64,000 nt of DNA from Vulcanococcus sp. (lineage in GTDB: Bacteria > Cyanobacteriota > Cyanobacteriia > PCC-6307 > Cyanobiaceae). A program made the position numbers and the translations under genes. Below are positions 32,218 to 42,519 of the stretch, one piece after another. Under the pieces are notes generated by a model. That model had not been told where the DNA came from. It ran no database searches and saw nothing but the letters and a program-made list of their open reading frames with translations. Each line of letters begins with the position of its first letter. Position 1 is the stretch's first letter. The stretch is from positions 62,001 to 126,000 of the forward strand of contig JAHUZV010000025.1 of the NCBI GenBank assembly GCA_019264575.1, read 5' to 3'.

Positions 32218-32233
<16 letters not shown>
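31835..32233 (+). CDS. PilZ-like domain protein, probable cyclic-di-GMP binder
   Basis: 132 residues from ATG 31835; an upstream start at 31760 would overlap the promoter region and add an unconvincing leader. A PilZ-type arginine region ([11 protein letters not shown], about 22-32) is followed by the second motif [11 protein letters not shown] (D-x-S-x-x-G). Hydrophobic strands and a C-terminal [12 protein letters not shown] fit a single PilZ barrel. Such proteins act as c-di-GMP receptors and often control motility, surface or exopolysaccharide functions. Its last 16 bases overlap the convergent ureC. No cyclase or phosphodiesterase gene is nearby, so its partner is unknown. Confidence 0.72.
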
Positions 32234-33930
<1,697 letters not shown>

Positions 33931-33939
33931 GGGGAGTTG

Positions 33940-34257
33940 TTAGTCGAGGGGGCCGTTCACCAGGCCGTTAAATCCGAAGATGCGCCGCTGGCCGGCGAAG
34001 GGCACGAGCTGCACTTCGCGGCTGTCGCCGGGCTCAAAGCGCACAGCGGTGCCGGCGGGGATATCCAGCCGCAGGCCGCGGGCGGCTTCACGGTTGAACT
34101 CCAGTGCGGCATTCACTTCAAAGAAGTGGAAGTGGGATCCCACCTGCACGGGCCGATCGCCGGTGTTGGCCACCAGCAGGGTGGTGACGGGCCTGCCAGC
34201 GTTGAGTTCGATCTCGCCGGGTTCGGGGATCAGTTCGCCGGGGATGAGCGGTGCCAT
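33940..34257 (-). CDS. ureB: Urease beta subunit
   Basis: Structural subunit of the urease trimer-of-trimers, 105 residues. Typical sequence: [64 protein letters not shown], and a C-terminal [11 protein letters not shown]. It lies between ureA (22 bp upstream) and ureC (9 bp downstream) on the same strand. As in most bacteria, alpha, beta and gamma are separate polypeptides rather than fused. Confidence 0.97.
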   Translation of the reverse strand: MAPLIPGELIPEPGEIELNAGRPVTTLLVANTGDRPVQVGSHFHFFEVNAALEFNREAARGLRLDIPAGTAVRFEPGDSREVQLVPFAGQRRIFGFNGLVNGPLD

Positions 34258-34279
34258 GGAGAGGGTGCGTCGTGGGTGG

Positions 34280-34582
34280 TCAGCGAATCGGGTCGTGCAG
34301 GGTCACGAGCTTGGTGCCATCGGGAAACACCGCTTCGATCTGCACCTCGTGCACCAGCTCGGGAATGCCCTCCATCACCTGCTCGCGGCTGAGCCAGGTG
34401 GTGCCCTCCTGCATCAGCTCGGCCACGCTCTTGCCATCACGGGCGCCTTCCAGCACCTGGAAACTGAGCCAGGCCACCGCTTCGGGGTGGTTGAGCTTGA
34501 GGCCGCGGTTGAGGCGCCGCTCCGCCAGCAGGGCTGCGGTCACGATCAGGAGCTTGTCCTTCTCCTGAGGGGATAGATGCAT
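34280..34582 (-). CDS. ureA: Urease gamma subunit
   Basis: Smallest structural subunit, 100 residues, with the family N-terminus [23 protein letters not shown], then [31 protein letters not shown], and C-terminal [20 protein letters not shown]. The gap to ureD upstream is about 100 bp and contains no recognisable signal, so ureDABC is probably one transcript. No abnormal features. Confidence 0.97.
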   Translation of the reverse strand: MHLSPQEKDKLLIVTAALLAERRLNRGLKLNHPEAVAWLSFQVLEGARDGKSVAELMQEGTTWLSREQVMEGIPELVHEVQIEAVFPDGTKLVTLHDPIR

Positions 34583-34681
34583 GGCGAAGGGCGGGCCTGA
34601 ACGCTCAGTCCAGTCAAGACCAGCACTCTGATCGCTGCACGGTGCGGCCCATGTTCAGGTTGAACAGTGGTGTGCCGCCAT

Positions 34682-35608
34682 TCAGGGCTGCAGCGGCTGT
34701 TCCTGGAACGGCCACACCCGCGGCAGTTCCGGCGCCGCCTGGCCCCGCTGCGCCCGAAGCAGCGCCCAGATGCGGCAGAACCAGAAGCGCGCCGCCTGGC
34801 TGGATGGGCCCCGGTAGCGGGCCACCAGCCCCTGATCCAACGCACCGCAGGCCATCGATCCCTCCAGGCCGGTGCGGACTTCACGCGCTTGCTCGAGCAG
34901 CTGCTGCAGCGCCGGACCCTCGATCGGCTCTGGCGCCGCCCACACCAGCGAGCCGAACACCGGTTGCTCCGCCATGCCGTGCTCAGCCTCCAGGGCTTCA
35001 CCTCTTAGTTGCAGCCGATCCACCAGCTCCCAGCGCTCGCCCTGGCTGGCGGTGGCCAAGCGGCGGATTTCGGTGCGGGAGCGCCAGCAGCCTTCACCCA
35101 GGCGTTCGCCCGCGGCGGTGCGCCCCAGCCGCACCACCTCCATTCCCAGAAAGCTGGCCCCCTCGGCCAGCTCCACCTGCAGGGTTTGCTCGAAGAGGGC
35201 ATCGGCATAAAGCACCAGCTCCTGCGGCAGCCACTCGAGATCGCTATTTGCTGCCTGCCGCACCTCCAACCTTTGTGCAGCCCAGGAGCCTTGCGGGTGC
35301 CGGCGCGAACGGCGCACGCTGCCGTACACCTTTTGCGCCGCCACGCTGGTGAGGAGGGCGCGGCTGCCTGCGCCGAGCTCCACCTGCAGCTGCAGCTGAT
35401 CGCCACCCACCAGCCCGCCGGCGGTGTGCAGCAGGGGCAGTTCGCAGTGGCCGCTGCTTTGGGCCGTGCTGCGCATCAGCTTGAGCGGAGCACTGGCGCC
35501 CCCCTGGAACTGCGTGCGGCCGTGGCGCTGCTGAAACTGCAGCGCGGCGGTGGCGCACCAGCCGTCTTTGGCGGCAGGTGGCGTGTTGGCGCAGAGGGTG
35601 GCGTTCAT
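34682..35608 (-). CDS. ureD: Urease accessory protein UreD
   Basis: Scaffold protein that binds apo-urease and forms the UreDFG nickel-activation complex. 308 residues. Family blocks: LKLMRSTAQSSGHCELPLLHTAGGLVGGDQLQL (about 43-75) and LTSVAAQKVYGSVRRSR, followed by LEWLPQELVLYADALFEQ and ASFLGMEVVRLGRTAAGERL. Overall conservation is moderate, as usual for UreD. It is the first gene of the minus-strand urease unit and diverges from ureE across a 107-bp gap containing a GTA-N8-CAC element. The remaining accessory proteins are on the other strand. Confidence 0.95.
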   Translation of the reverse strand: MNATLCANTPPAAKDGWCATAALQFQQRHGRTQFQGGASAPLKLMRSTAQSSGHCELPLLHTAGGLVGGDQLQLQVELGAGSRALLTSVAAQKVYGSVRRSRRHPQGSWAAQRLEVRQAANSDLEWLPQELVLYADALFEQTLQVELAEGASFLGMEVVRLGRTAAGERLGEGCWRSRTEIRRLATASQGERWELVDRLQLRGEALEAEHGMAEQPVFGSLVWAAPEPIEGPALQQLLEQAREVRTGLEGSMACGALDQGLVARYRGPSSQAARFWFCRIWALLRAQRGQAAPELPRVWPFQEQPLQP

Positions 35609-35643
35609 GGCCGCATGCTCTCGGCCGCTGCTGCGCCGCTTGG

Positions 35644-35657
35644 GTAGCGATGATCAC
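35644..35657. promoter_or_regulatory. GTA-N8-CAC element in the ureD/ureE divergent gap
   Basis: GTAGCGATGATCAC, with flanks, shares 17 of 22 bases with the element between mobA and narB. It matches the GT-N10-AC NtcA core with one mismatch to the full consensus. It is placed where it could serve ureD (minus) or ureE (plus). No clear -10 box fits either direction. Confidence 0.3.
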
Positions 35658-35715
35658 AGAGTGGCACCCCAGCGCCCGCCAGGGTGCAGCCCACTCCGCC
35701 GATTCGATCCACCTG

Positions 35716-36219
35716 ATGTCGCACGCAGCCGCCATCCAGCTGGTGGAGCGCTTGAGCGATCAAGCCCCCCTCCCTCCGGCGGGCACGGTGTTGCAGTTGC
35801 CCCTGGCGGCCGATCAGCGCACCAGCCTGCGGGGGCATCGCCGCTCCGCCTGCGGCCTGGACCTGCTGCTGCAACTCCCCCGCGGCGCGGCCCTGCGCCC
35901 CGGTGAGCGCCTCGCCACTGCCGATGGCCAGATCCAGGTGCAGGTGGAGGCGGCGGCCGAACCTGTGATGCAGGTGCGCAGTGCCGATCCCTTGGCTCTG
36001 CTGCAGGCGGTGTATCACCTGGGCAATCGCCATGTGGCGATGGAACTGCACGCCGATCGGCTGGTGCTGCTGCAAGACAGCGTGCTGGCTGATCTGCTGC
36101 GTCAACGAGGGCTGGCGGTGGAGCTGGCCGAGTTGCCGTTTCAGCCCGAAGCCGGCGCCTACGAAGGCCTGGGGCATCACCACCACGGCCACCACGATCA
36201 CGGCCATTCCCACCCGTGA
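35716..36219 (+). CDS. ureE: Urease nickel metallochaperone UreE
   Basis: Delivers nickel to UreG and the activation complex. 167 residues from ATG 35716; upstream in-frame starts would run through the promoter gap. Core UreE sequence: LPLAADQRTSLRGHRRSACGLDLLLQLPRG (about 35-64), then VRSADPLALLQAVYHLGNRHVAMEL with the buried nickel-site His in YHLGNRH. The last residues form a histidine-rich tail (GHHHHGHHDHGHSHP), a known extra nickel-binding tail in some UreE proteins. It overlaps ureF by GTGA, so translation is coupled. Confidence 0.95.
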   Translation: MSHAAAIQLVERLSDQAPLPPAGTVLQLPLAADQRTSLRGHRRSACGLDLLLQLPRGAALRPGERLATADGQIQVQVEAAAEPVMQVRSADPLALLQAVYHLGNRHVAMELHADRLVLLQDSVLADLLRQRGLAVELAELPFQPEAGAYEGLGHHHHGHHDHGHSHP

Positions 36220-36893
36220 GCAACGCTGCCGCCCGGCTCAGGTTGTTCCAGTTGGTGAGCCCCGCCTTGCCGGTGGGGGCCTTCAGCTATTCCGAAGGCC
36301 TTGAGGTGCTGGTGCAGCGCGGTGCTGTGGCCGGGGTGGAGCCGCTGGAGCGCTGGTTGCGCGCTGAATTGGAGCGCGGTGCCGTCGCCGTAGAGGCCGC
36401 TGCCCTCGCTGCCTTGCAGGCTGCTCTGCGGGTTGCCCGGCTGGAGCCGGGTGCCTTAGCTGCAGCGGAGGAGCTCGATCGCTGGTTGCTGGTCCAACGA
36501 GAAGCGGCCGAGGTGCGGGCGCAGCAGCGCCAGATGGGGCAGTCGCTGCTGCAGCTGCTCGCCGATCTGGGATCGCCCTTGCCCGGAGCTGCGGCGCTGG
36601 CATGGCCAGGGGCCTTTGCTTGGGCCGCTTTGTGCCTGGAGATCGCCTCGCCTGAGCTGGAGGAGGCCTACCTCTACGGCTGGGTTGCCAATCAGATCAG
36701 TGCCGCCGTCCGACTGGTGCCCCTGGGCCCCACCCAGGGGCAACGCCTCCAGCTCAACCTGGCGCCGCTGCTGGCGGAGCGGGCCGCGGCGCTGGCTGGC
36801 TCGGATCCGCATGATCTCTGGAACGGCGGCATCGGCGCTGGCCTGGCCCAGCTGCAGCACCAAGAGCTCTATTCGCGCCTGTTTCGGAGTTGA
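36216..36893 (+). CDS. ureF: Urease accessory protein UreF
   Basis: All-helical activator that bridges UreD and the UreG GTPase. 225 residues starting at GTG 36216. The N-terminal motif is typical: LFQLVSPALPVGAFSYSEGLE (9-29), with the C-terminal region VRLVPLGPTQGQRL and WNGGIGAGLAQLQHQELYSRLFRS resembling the UreF C-terminus. It directly follows ureE. The next gene is not ureG but a lipoprotein, a break in the usual EFG order. Confidence 0.93.
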   Translation: MSNAAARLRLFQLVSPALPVGAFSYSEGLEVLVQRGAVAGVEPLERWLRAELERGAVAVEAAALAALQAALRVARLEPGALAAAEELDRWLLVQREAAEVRAQQRQMGQSLLQLLADLGSPLPGAAALAWPGAFAWAALCLEIASPELEEAYLYGWVANQISAAVRLVPLGPTQGQRLQLNLAPLLAERAAALAGSDPHDLWNGGIGAGLAQLQHQELYSRLFRS

Positions 36894-36983
36894 TCGCGCT
36901 GCAACGGCTCGGGGCGGAGCGCTATGGCCATTGCCGCTGCCTGCGGCCAGCGCCACAGTGCGGATGGACCCCTGCCCCTTGCC

Positions 36984-37988
36984 ATGACGCTGCCGCGCCG
37001 CCGCTTTCTGGTTTGTGGCGCGGCCGGCTTGGCGGGATCGCTGCTGATGGCCGCCTGCGGGCGCGGCCAACGCGGACCCCGGCCGTTGATCGGGGTGCTG
37101 CAGATGGTGGATGCCCAGCCCCCCAACCTCACCCGTTTGGGGTTCGAGCAGGCCCTGGCTGCGGCCGGGTTTCGCGAGGGCGACAGCGTGAGCTACCTGC
37201 GGCGCGATGCGGCTGGCCTGCCGGCCAACACCACCGTGGTGATGCAGCAGTTTTTGAGCGAGGCGGTGGATCTGGTGCTGGCCGTGGGCACGCCACCGCT
37301 GCAGGCCGCCATGCAGGTGATGCCGGCCACCACGCCGGTGGTGTTCTGCTACTGCTCCAATCCCTGGGGCGCAGGGGCTGGCACACCCCCCGGTGGCGTG
37401 GGGCAGCACCGCCGCAACGTGGTGGGCACCGTGGGCACCAATCCTGTGGGCAAAGAGCTCGATCTGGCCCGTGAGATCGATCCCGAGCTCAAGCGGGTAG
37501 GACTGATTTTCAATCCCACTGAGGCCAATTCCAGCTACGAGGCGGCGCTGATGCGCCAGGAGGCCGCCCGGCGCAGCATCACCGTGGTGGAGCAGCCGGT
37601 GGCGAACGCCGGTGAGGTTCCCCAGGCCGCCAAAAGGCTCGTGCAGCAGCAGGTGGAGGCGTTCGTGAAGATTGGCGATTACGCCACGATTGAGGCCTTC
37701 GCCGCCATCTGCAAGGTGGGGCTCGAGCACCGCCTTCCCGTGTACTCGGTGGATCCGCCCGATTTGCAGCTACCCGGCTGCCTGGCGGTGATCGGTTGGA
37801 ACTATCGCGACGACGGCCTGACCGCCGGCAAGCTCGCCGTTCGGGTACTCAACGGCGAGTCTCCGGCGCAGATGGCCTTCCAACCGCTCACCAGCACGGA
37901 TCTATTGGTGAGCCTGGCTACCGCCAAGGCGATCGGTGTCACGGTGCCGGAGGATTTGCTGCAGCGAGCGGATCGGGTGGTGCGCTGA
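36984..37988 (+). CDS. ABC-type substrate-binding lipoprotein (TrpX/ABC_sub_bind family)
   Basis: 334 residues. The N-terminus has [10 protein letters not shown] (twin-arginine-like) and a lipobox LMAAC with Cys25 acylated. The mature part resembles the ABC_sub_bind family: [70 protein letters not shown], and [27 protein letters not shown]. No permease or ATPase partner is adjacent, so it is an orphan; it might feed the nearby Urt transporter or one elsewhere. It lies between ureF (90 bp upstream) and ureG (overlap of 1 base, TGATG), an unusual insertion into the accessory operon. ATG 36984 is chosen because it is followed by a proper signal peptide. Confidence 0.85.
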   Translation: MTLPRRRFLVCGAAGLAGSLLMAACGRGQRGPRPLIGVLQMVDAQPPNLTRLGFEQALAAAGFREGDSVSYLRRDAAGLPANTTVVMQQFLSEAVDLVLAVGTPPLQAAMQVMPATTPVVFCYCSNPWGAGAGTPPGGVGQHRRNVVGTVGTNPVGKELDLAREIDPELKRVGLIFNPTEANSSYEAALMRQEAARRSITVVEQPVANAGEVPQAAKRLVQQQVEAFVKIGDYATIEAFAAICKVGLEHRLPVYSVDPPDLQLPGCLAVIGWNYRDDGLTAGKLAVRVLNGESPAQMAFQPLTSTDLLVSLATAKAIGVTVPEDLLQRADRVVR

Positions 37989-38593
37989 TGACAGCCAGTC
38001 GTTTGCGGGTTGGGGTAGCCGGCCCGGTGGGTTCCGGGAAGACCGCTTTGGTGGAGGCGTTGTGCCGGCGGCTGCGGGATCGGCTGCAACTGGCGGTGGT
38101 CACCAACGACATCTACACCCAGGAGGACGCCCAGTTCCTCACTCGTGCCGGTGTGCTGGAGCCCGGGCGCATTCGCGGTGTGGAAACGGGCGGCTGCCCC
38201 CACACCGCCATCCGCGAAGACTGCTCGATCAACCGCGCCGCCGTGGCGGAGTTGGAGGCGGCCTACCCCGGCTTGGATCTGGTGCTGGTGGAGAGCGGCG
38301 GCGACAACCTGGCCGCCAGCTTCAGCCCGGAGCTCGTGGATCTGTGCATCTATGTGATTGATGTGGCCGCCGGCGACAAGATCCCCCGCAAGGGAGGGCC
38401 CGGTATTACGCGCTCCGATCTGTTGGTGATCAACAAGATCGATCTGGCCCCGATGGTGGGCGCCAGCTTGGAGGTGATGCAGCGCGATACCGAGCGGATG
38501 CGCCCGGGCCGGCCGTGGTGTTTCACCAACCTTCACTCCGGTGAAGGGCTCGAGCAGGTGGAGGCGTTTGTGTTGCAGCAACTGCCCAGCTGA
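37988..38593 (+). CDS. ureG: Urease accessory GTPase UreG
   Basis: GTP-dependent nickel inserter for urease. 201 residues from ATG 37988. P-loop [12 protein letters not shown] at 10-21, [35 protein letters not shown] (metal-binding Cys-Pro-His), [21 protein letters not shown], and the GTP-specificity motif VINKIDLAP. All motifs are complete. The start is chosen because it overlaps the lipoprotein stop and gives the standard N-terminus; the upstream extension would be in the lipoprotein gene. A hairpin without a T-tract follows at 38643-38664. Confidence 0.97.
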   Translation: MTASRLRVGVAGPVGSGKTALVEALCRRLRDRLQLAVVTNDIYTQEDAQFLTRAGVLEPGRIRGVETGGCPHTAIREDCSINRAAVAELEAAYPGLDLVLVESGGDNLAASFSPELVDLCIYVIDVAAGDKIPRKGGPGITRSDLLVINKIDLAPMVGASLEVMQRDTERMRPGRPWCFTNLHSGEGLEQVEAFVLQQLPS

Positions 38594-38603
38594 AGCGCGG
38601 TTT

Positions 38604-38617
38604 GTAGCAACGGAGAC
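38604..38617 (+). promoter_or_regulatory. GTA-N8-GAC element between ureG and urtA
   Basis: GTAGCAACGGAGAC shares the first eight bases with the elements before nrtA and the ATP-grasp operon. It keeps the NtcA GT-N10-AC core but deviates at one consensus base. It lies 157 bases before the urtA start, without a good -10 box at the standard distance. Confidence 0.22.
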
Positions 38618-38642
38618 AGACGCAATCTTTCCTTGATCAGGC

Positions 38643-38664
38643 CAAGACCCCTTGTGAGGTCTTG
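38643..38664 (+). terminator. Hairpin downstream of ureG
   Basis: CAAGACC, an 8-base loop, then GGTCTTG: a perfect 7-bp stem 50 bases after the ureG stop. No T-run follows, so it is a weak terminator or an mRNA end-protecting stem. It could also belong to the urtA leader. Confidence 0.35.
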
Positions 38665-38675
38665 AGTCTCACGGG

Positions 38676-38704
38676 TTTGGTAAACGGTGCCGATCGATAC
38701 CAAA
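38676..38704. promoter_or_regulatory. Inverted repeat TTTGGTA-N15-TACCAAA upstream of urtA
   Basis: Perfect 7-bp arms separated by 15 bases, ending about 70 bases before the urtA ATG. The symmetry suits a dimeric regulator's operator, or a leader hairpin. The remaining 38594-38774 gap is described by this, the hairpin above and the GTA-N8-GAC element. Confidence 0.35.
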
Positions 38705-38774
38705 GGTGGACTGCTCACGCCGATACGTTCCGCTCACCGCTGACCGGCGGCAGCTCTTTTGTGACTTTCCTTAC

Positions 38775-40067
38775 ATGACGTCCCCTTCGATGCGAAAGAC
38801 TTCGCTGCGTCTGCTGGGCGGTGCCACAGCGCTCGCCACTTCGCTCACGCTGGTGGCCTGCGGCGGCGGTGACAAAGCCGGTGGAGATTTCGACGGCGAA
38901 GTGAAGGTGGGCATCCTTCACAGCCGCTCCGGCACCATGGCCATCTCCGAAAACACGGTGGCCGAAGCCGAGCTGATGGCGATCGATGAGATCAATGCCA
39001 AAGGCGGCATCACCATCGATGGCAAGAAGCTGAAGATCGTTCCCGTCGAAGAGGACGGTGCTTCCGATTGGCCCACCTTCGCTGAGAAGGCCACCAAGCT
39101 GATCGATCAAGACAAGGTTGCCGTTGTCTTCGGTGGTTGGACCTCCGCCAGCCGCAAGGCGATGCTGCCGGTGTTCGAAGCCAAGGATCACTTCCTCTTC
39201 TACCCAATTCAGTACGAAGGTCAGGAGTGCTCCAAGAACATCTTCTATAGCGGTGCTGCTCCCAACCAGCAGGCAGAGCCCGCTGTGGATTGGCTGCTGA
39301 AGAACAAGGGCAAAGACTTCTTCCTGGTGGGTTCGGACTACGTGTATCCACGTACCGCCAACACCATCATGCGCGAGCAGCTGAAGGCCAACGGTGGCAA
39401 GGTGGTGGGTGAGGACTACCTGCCCTTGGGTAACACCGAGGTCGCCCCGATCATCGCCAAGATCAAGCAGGCGATGCCTAAGGGTGGTGTGATTGTGAAC
39501 ACCCTCAACGGGGATAGCAACGTTGCCTTCTTCAAGCAGATGAAGGCTGCCGGCATCACCCCGGCCAACGGCTACTCGATCATGAGCTTCTCGATCGCCG
39601 AAGAGGAAATCGCTGCGATCGGTCCTGAGTATCTCGAAGGCACCTACGCTGCCTGGAACTACTTCCAGAGCCTCGACACCCCGGCTTCCAAGGAGTTCAC
39701 CAAGAACTTCAAGGCCAAGTACGGCGATAAGCGCGTCACCAATGACCCTGCTGAAGCCGCTTACATGATGGTGTACCTCTGGGCTGCTGCTGCCGAGAAG
39801 GCCAACAGCGTCGACGACAACAAGGTGCGAGAAGCCCTGATCGGCGTGAGCTTCGATGCTCCCGAAGGTAAAGTCACCGTGATGCCCAACCACCACGTGG
39901 AGAAGCTTGTGCTGATCGGCGAGGTGCAGAAGGACGGCATGTTCAAGATCCTTGAGAACAAGGGCTTCGTGAAGCCTGTGGCCTGGAACCAGTACGTGCC
40001 CGAAACCAAGGGTTACACCTGCGACTGGACCCAGAACCGTCCTGACGCCGGCAAGTACAAGATGTGA
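38775..40067 (+). CDS. urtA: Urea ABC transporter substrate-binding lipoprotein UrtA
   Basis: Periplasmic urea receptor, 430 residues from ATG 38775 (ATG 38790 also possible). Signal peptide with lipobox LVAC and Cys29, then a Gly-rich linker. The mature chain is FmdD/UrtA-like: VKVGILHSRSGTMAISENTVAEAE, VVFGGWTSASRKAMLPVFE, FYPIQYEGQECSKNIFYSGAAPNQQ, and FLVGSDYVYPRTANTIM. Codon use here looks more optimised than in neighbours, suggesting high expression. Two hairpins follow, the second a rho-independent terminator, so urtA is likely the most abundant mRNA of the operon. Urea taken up feeds the adjacent urease. Confidence 0.97.
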   Translation: MTSPSMRKTSLRLLGGATALATSLTLVACGGGDKAGGDFDGEVKVGILHSRSGTMAISENTVAEAELMAIDEINAKGGITIDGKKLKIVPVEEDGASDWPTFAEKATKLIDQDKVAVVFGGWTSASRKAMLPVFEAKDHFLFYPIQYEGQECSKNIFYSGAAPNQQAEPAVDWLLKNKGKDFFLVGSDYVYPRTANTIMREQLKANGGKVVGEDYLPLGNTEVAPIIAKIKQAMPKGGVIVNTLNGDSNVAFFKQMKAAGITPANGYSIMSFSIAEEEIAAIGPEYLEGTYAAWNYFQSLDTPASKEFTKNFKAKYGDKRVTNDPAEAAYMMVYLWAAAAEKANSVDDNKVREALIGVSFDAPEGKVTVMPNHHVEKLVLIGEVQKDGMFKILENKGFVKPVAWNQYVPETKGYTCDWTQNRPDAGKYKM

Positions 40068-40074
40068 TCCAAAG

Positions 40075-40100
40075 GGTGAGAGCGCTTCGGCACTCTCACC
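40075..40100 (+). terminator. UUCG-type hairpin after urtA
   Basis: GGTGAGAG ... CTCTCACC, 8-bp stem, with an inner GC pair capped by a UUCG tetraloop. It starts 8 bases after the urtA stop and has no T-tract. It probably protects the 3' end of the urtA message. Confidence 0.5.
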
Positions 40101-40127
40101 TCTCGATCTGGCATTCATTGAGGGTTG

Positions 40128-40154
40128 GGGGGGAGAGCAATCTCCCCCCTTTTT
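40128..40154 (+). terminator. Rho-independent terminator between urtA and urtB
   Basis: A perfect 9-bp stem GGGGGGAGA/TCTCCCCCC with a GCAA tetraloop, followed directly by five Ts. This is a textbook terminator. It lies 50 bases before urtB, so urtB-E must be transcribed by read-through or from a promoter in the short leader that follows. Confidence 0.85.
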
Positions 40155-40203
40155 GCTTCCCTCGCCTCTCTTTTCTCTTTGCCTGAGACCCCAGCTGGTC
40201 GCG

Positions 40204-41361
40204 ATGGATCTTCTCTACGACACACTCTTCAACGGCCTGGCCATCGGCTCGGTTTTGGTGCTGGCTGCACTGGGCCTGGCGGTGGTGTTTGGCTTGATGG
40301 GTGTCATCAACATGGCCCACGGCGAGTTGATGATGCTCGGCGCCTACACCACCTACGTGGTGCAGAACATTTTCAAGGCGGTGCTGCCGGAAGCCTTGTT
40401 CCCGATTTACATCCTGGTGGCCCTGCCCCTGGCCTTCCTGGTGAGTGGTCTGGTGGGATTGCTGCTGGAGAAAACGGTGATTCGGCGCCTCTACGGGCGT
40501 CCGCTGGAAACGCTGCTGGCCACCTGGGGTGTGAGCCTGATCCTGCAGCAATTCGTACGTTCCGTCTCCAGCGCCTTTGCGATCGGCCTGGTGGTGGCTG
40601 TGGTGGCTGGCATCCTCGTGCCGCGGTTCACACCGAAAGCCTGGTGGCAACAGCGCTGGACGCCCCTGCTGGGTACTGGTAGTTGGATCGTCACCGGCCT
40701 GGTGGGTGTGGTGATCGCTTCTGTGCTCGGCGAGCAACGGGTGTTTGATCAGCCTTGGTTCAGCGCCCGCAACATCGACGTGACAGCGCCGGTGTGGCTG
40801 CGGGGATCGATTGATGTGGGCGTGGTGAACATGCCTGCTGCTCGTTTGTTCATCATCGCCCTCACCGTTGTGGCGCTGCTGCTGGTGAACTGGTTCCTGC
40901 AGAAGAGTGTGTGGGGCATGCGCATTCGTGCGGTCACCCAGAACCGCACGATGAGCGATTGCCTTGGAATTCCAACCGAGAAAGTGGATGCACTCACCTT
41001 CCTGATCGGCTCTGGTTTGGCCGGGGTGGCTGGCGTGGCAGTCACCCTGCTTGGTTCGGTCGGCCCCAACCTCGGTGGCAACTACATCGTGGATTGCTTC
41101 ATGGTGGTGGTGCTCGGTGGCGTGGGCAAGCTGGCTGGCACGGTGCTGGCGGCCCTGGGCATCGGCATCCTCAGCTACGTGGTGGGTTCCGGCTCCCTGC
41201 TGTTGGTGTGGCCTGCCATGCCGGAAGGGCTCAATACGGTGATCACCTTCTTTGCCACCACCTCGATGGCGAAGGTGCTTGTGTTCGCCTTGATCGTGGT
41301 GTTTCTGCAGATCAGACCAGCCGGTCTGTTCCCGCAGAAAGGACGCATGGTGGAGGCCTGA
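40204..41361 (+). CDS. urtB: Urea ABC transporter permease UrtB
   Basis: LivH-type branched-chain/urea permease, 385 residues from ATG 40204, preceded by a short leader after the terminator. Many hydrophobic helices; typical blocks are GLAVVFGLMGVINMAHGELMMLGAYTTYV (about 23-51), RPLETLLATWGVSLILQQFVR, VWGMRIRAVTQNRTMSDCLGI (coupling loop) and SGLAGVAGVAVTLLGSVGPNLGGNYIVDCFMVVVLGGVG. An upstream in-frame ATG (40153) overlaps the terminator and is rejected. Part of the UrtBC channel. Confidence 0.96.
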   Translation: MDLLYDTLFNGLAIGSVLVLAALGLAVVFGLMGVINMAHGELMMLGAYTTYVVQNIFKAVLPEALFPIYILVALPLAFLVSGLVGLLLEKTVIRRLYGRPLETLLATWGVSLILQQFVRSVSSAFAIGLVVAVVAGILVPRFTPKAWWQQRWTPLLGTGSWIVTGLVGVVIASVLGEQRVFDQPWFSARNIDVTAPVWLRGSIDVGVVNMPAARLFIIALTVVALLLVNWFLQKSVWGMRIRAVTQNRTMSDCLGIPTEKVDALTFLIGSGLAGVAGVAVTLLGSVGPNLGGNYIVDCFMVVVLGGVGKLAGTVLAALGIGILSYVVGSGSLLLVWPAMPEGLNTVITFFATTSMAKVLVFALIVVFLQIRPAGLFPQKGRMVEA

Positions 41362-41364
41362 TCG

Positions 41365-42519
41365 ATGGCAGATCTGCTCTCCTCTCGCAACCTGCGGCGT
41401 TGGTTGCCCTGGGTGTTGATTGTGCTGGCGGCCTTGGTGCTACCGGTGATACTGCCGCCTTTCCGGCTGAATCTGCTGGGGCGTTTTCTCTCTCTGGGCA
41501 TCGTGGCCCTGGGTGTGGATCTGATCTGGGGCTACACCGGCATGCTCAGCCTTGGGCAAGGCATTTTCTTCGCCCTGGGTGGCTACGCCCTGGCGATGTA
41601 TCTGCAGCTCAATGAGCTCAAGCCCGGTGAGCTGCCTGAATTTTTCTCGCTCTATGGCGTGAAGAGCCTGCCGGCCTTCTGGCAGCCCTTCAATTCACCG
41701 CTGTTCACTCTGATCGCGATTTGGGTGATTCCAGCCCTAGTGGCCGGAGTGCTTGGTTATCTGGTGTTCCGCAACCGCATCAAGGGGGTCTATTTCTCGA
41801 TCCTCACCCAGGCGGCTTTGCTGGTGTTCTTCAACTTCTTCAATGGCCAGCAGAAGTTGATCAATGGCACCAACGGCCTCAAAACATCCACCGCACGCAT
41901 CTTCGGTGAGCTGATCGGCAGTGATGCGATGCAGCGCAACCTGTTCTGGCTCACGGTGGTGATCACGGTGGCGGCCTATCTGCTCTGCCGCTGGCTCACC
42001 CATGGCCGCTTCGGCGATGCTCTGATCGCCATCCGCGATGACGAACCGCGCTTGCGCTTCACCGGCTACAACCCCACCGCCTACAAAACGGTGGTGTTTG
42101 CTGTGGCGGGTGCTCTGGCAGGCATCAGTGGTGCGCTTTACACGGTGCAGTCAGGCATCGTGTCGCCGCAATACATGGCGGTTCCCTTCTCGATTGAGAT
42201 GGTGATCTGGGTGGCGGTGGGTGGCCGCGGCACCTTGATCGGCGCCCTGCTGGGTGCGGTGCTGATCAACTACGCCAAGAGTTTGGTGAGTGAAGCGCTC
42301 CCGGAAACCTGGCTATTCATCCAGGGCGGTTTGTTCCTGCTGGTGGTGCTGGCGCTGCCAGATGGCTTGGTGGGTTGGTGGCGTCAGGGCGGCCCCGGCC
42401 GCTTGATCGCGATGGTGGGCTGGCCGCCACGCACCGCCACCTACCCAGCGCTCGATCTCGATCCGCAGGTGGGGGCGGAGCAAGACCAACTCGAGCGTCG
42501 CGGCGGAGGCCAGGGTTGA
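41365..42519 (+). CDS. urtC: Urea ABC transporter permease UrtC
   Basis: LivM-type permease, 384 residues, 3 bp after urtB. Features: GIVALGVDLIWGYTGMLSLGQGIFFALGGYALAMYL (about 46-80), RNRIKGVYFSILTQAALLVFFN, GRFGDALIAIRDDEPRLRFTGYNPTAYK (coupling region), and IEMVIWVAVGGRGTLIGALLGAVLINYAKSL. The hydrophilic C-terminus (APALDLDP-like and EQDQLERRGGGQG) is cytoplasmic. It overlaps the urtD start by one base (TGATG). Confidence 0.96.
   Translation: MADLLSSRNLRRWLPWVLIVLAALVLPVILPPFRLNLLGRFLSLGIVALGVDLIWGYTGMLSLGQGIFFALGGYALAMYLQLNELKPGELPEFFSLYGVKSLPAFWQPFNSPLFTLIAIWVIPALVAGVLGYLVFRNRIKGVYFSILTQAALLVFFNFFNGQQKLINGTNGLKTSTARIFGELIGSDAMQRNLFWLTVVITVAAYLLCRWLTHGRFGDALIAIRDDEPRLRFTGYNPTAYKTVVFAVAGALAGISGALYTVQSGIVSPQYMAVPFSIEMVIWVAVGGRGTLIGALLGAVLINYAKSLVSEALPETWLFIQGGLFLLVVLALPDGLVGWWRQGGPGRLIAMVGWPPRTATYPALDLDPQVGAEQDQLERRGGGQG

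Noticed and set aside
38715..40118. Antisense frame opposite urtA (467 codons)
   Set aside because: Composition of a shadow; UrtA lipoprotein on the plus strand is unmistakable.
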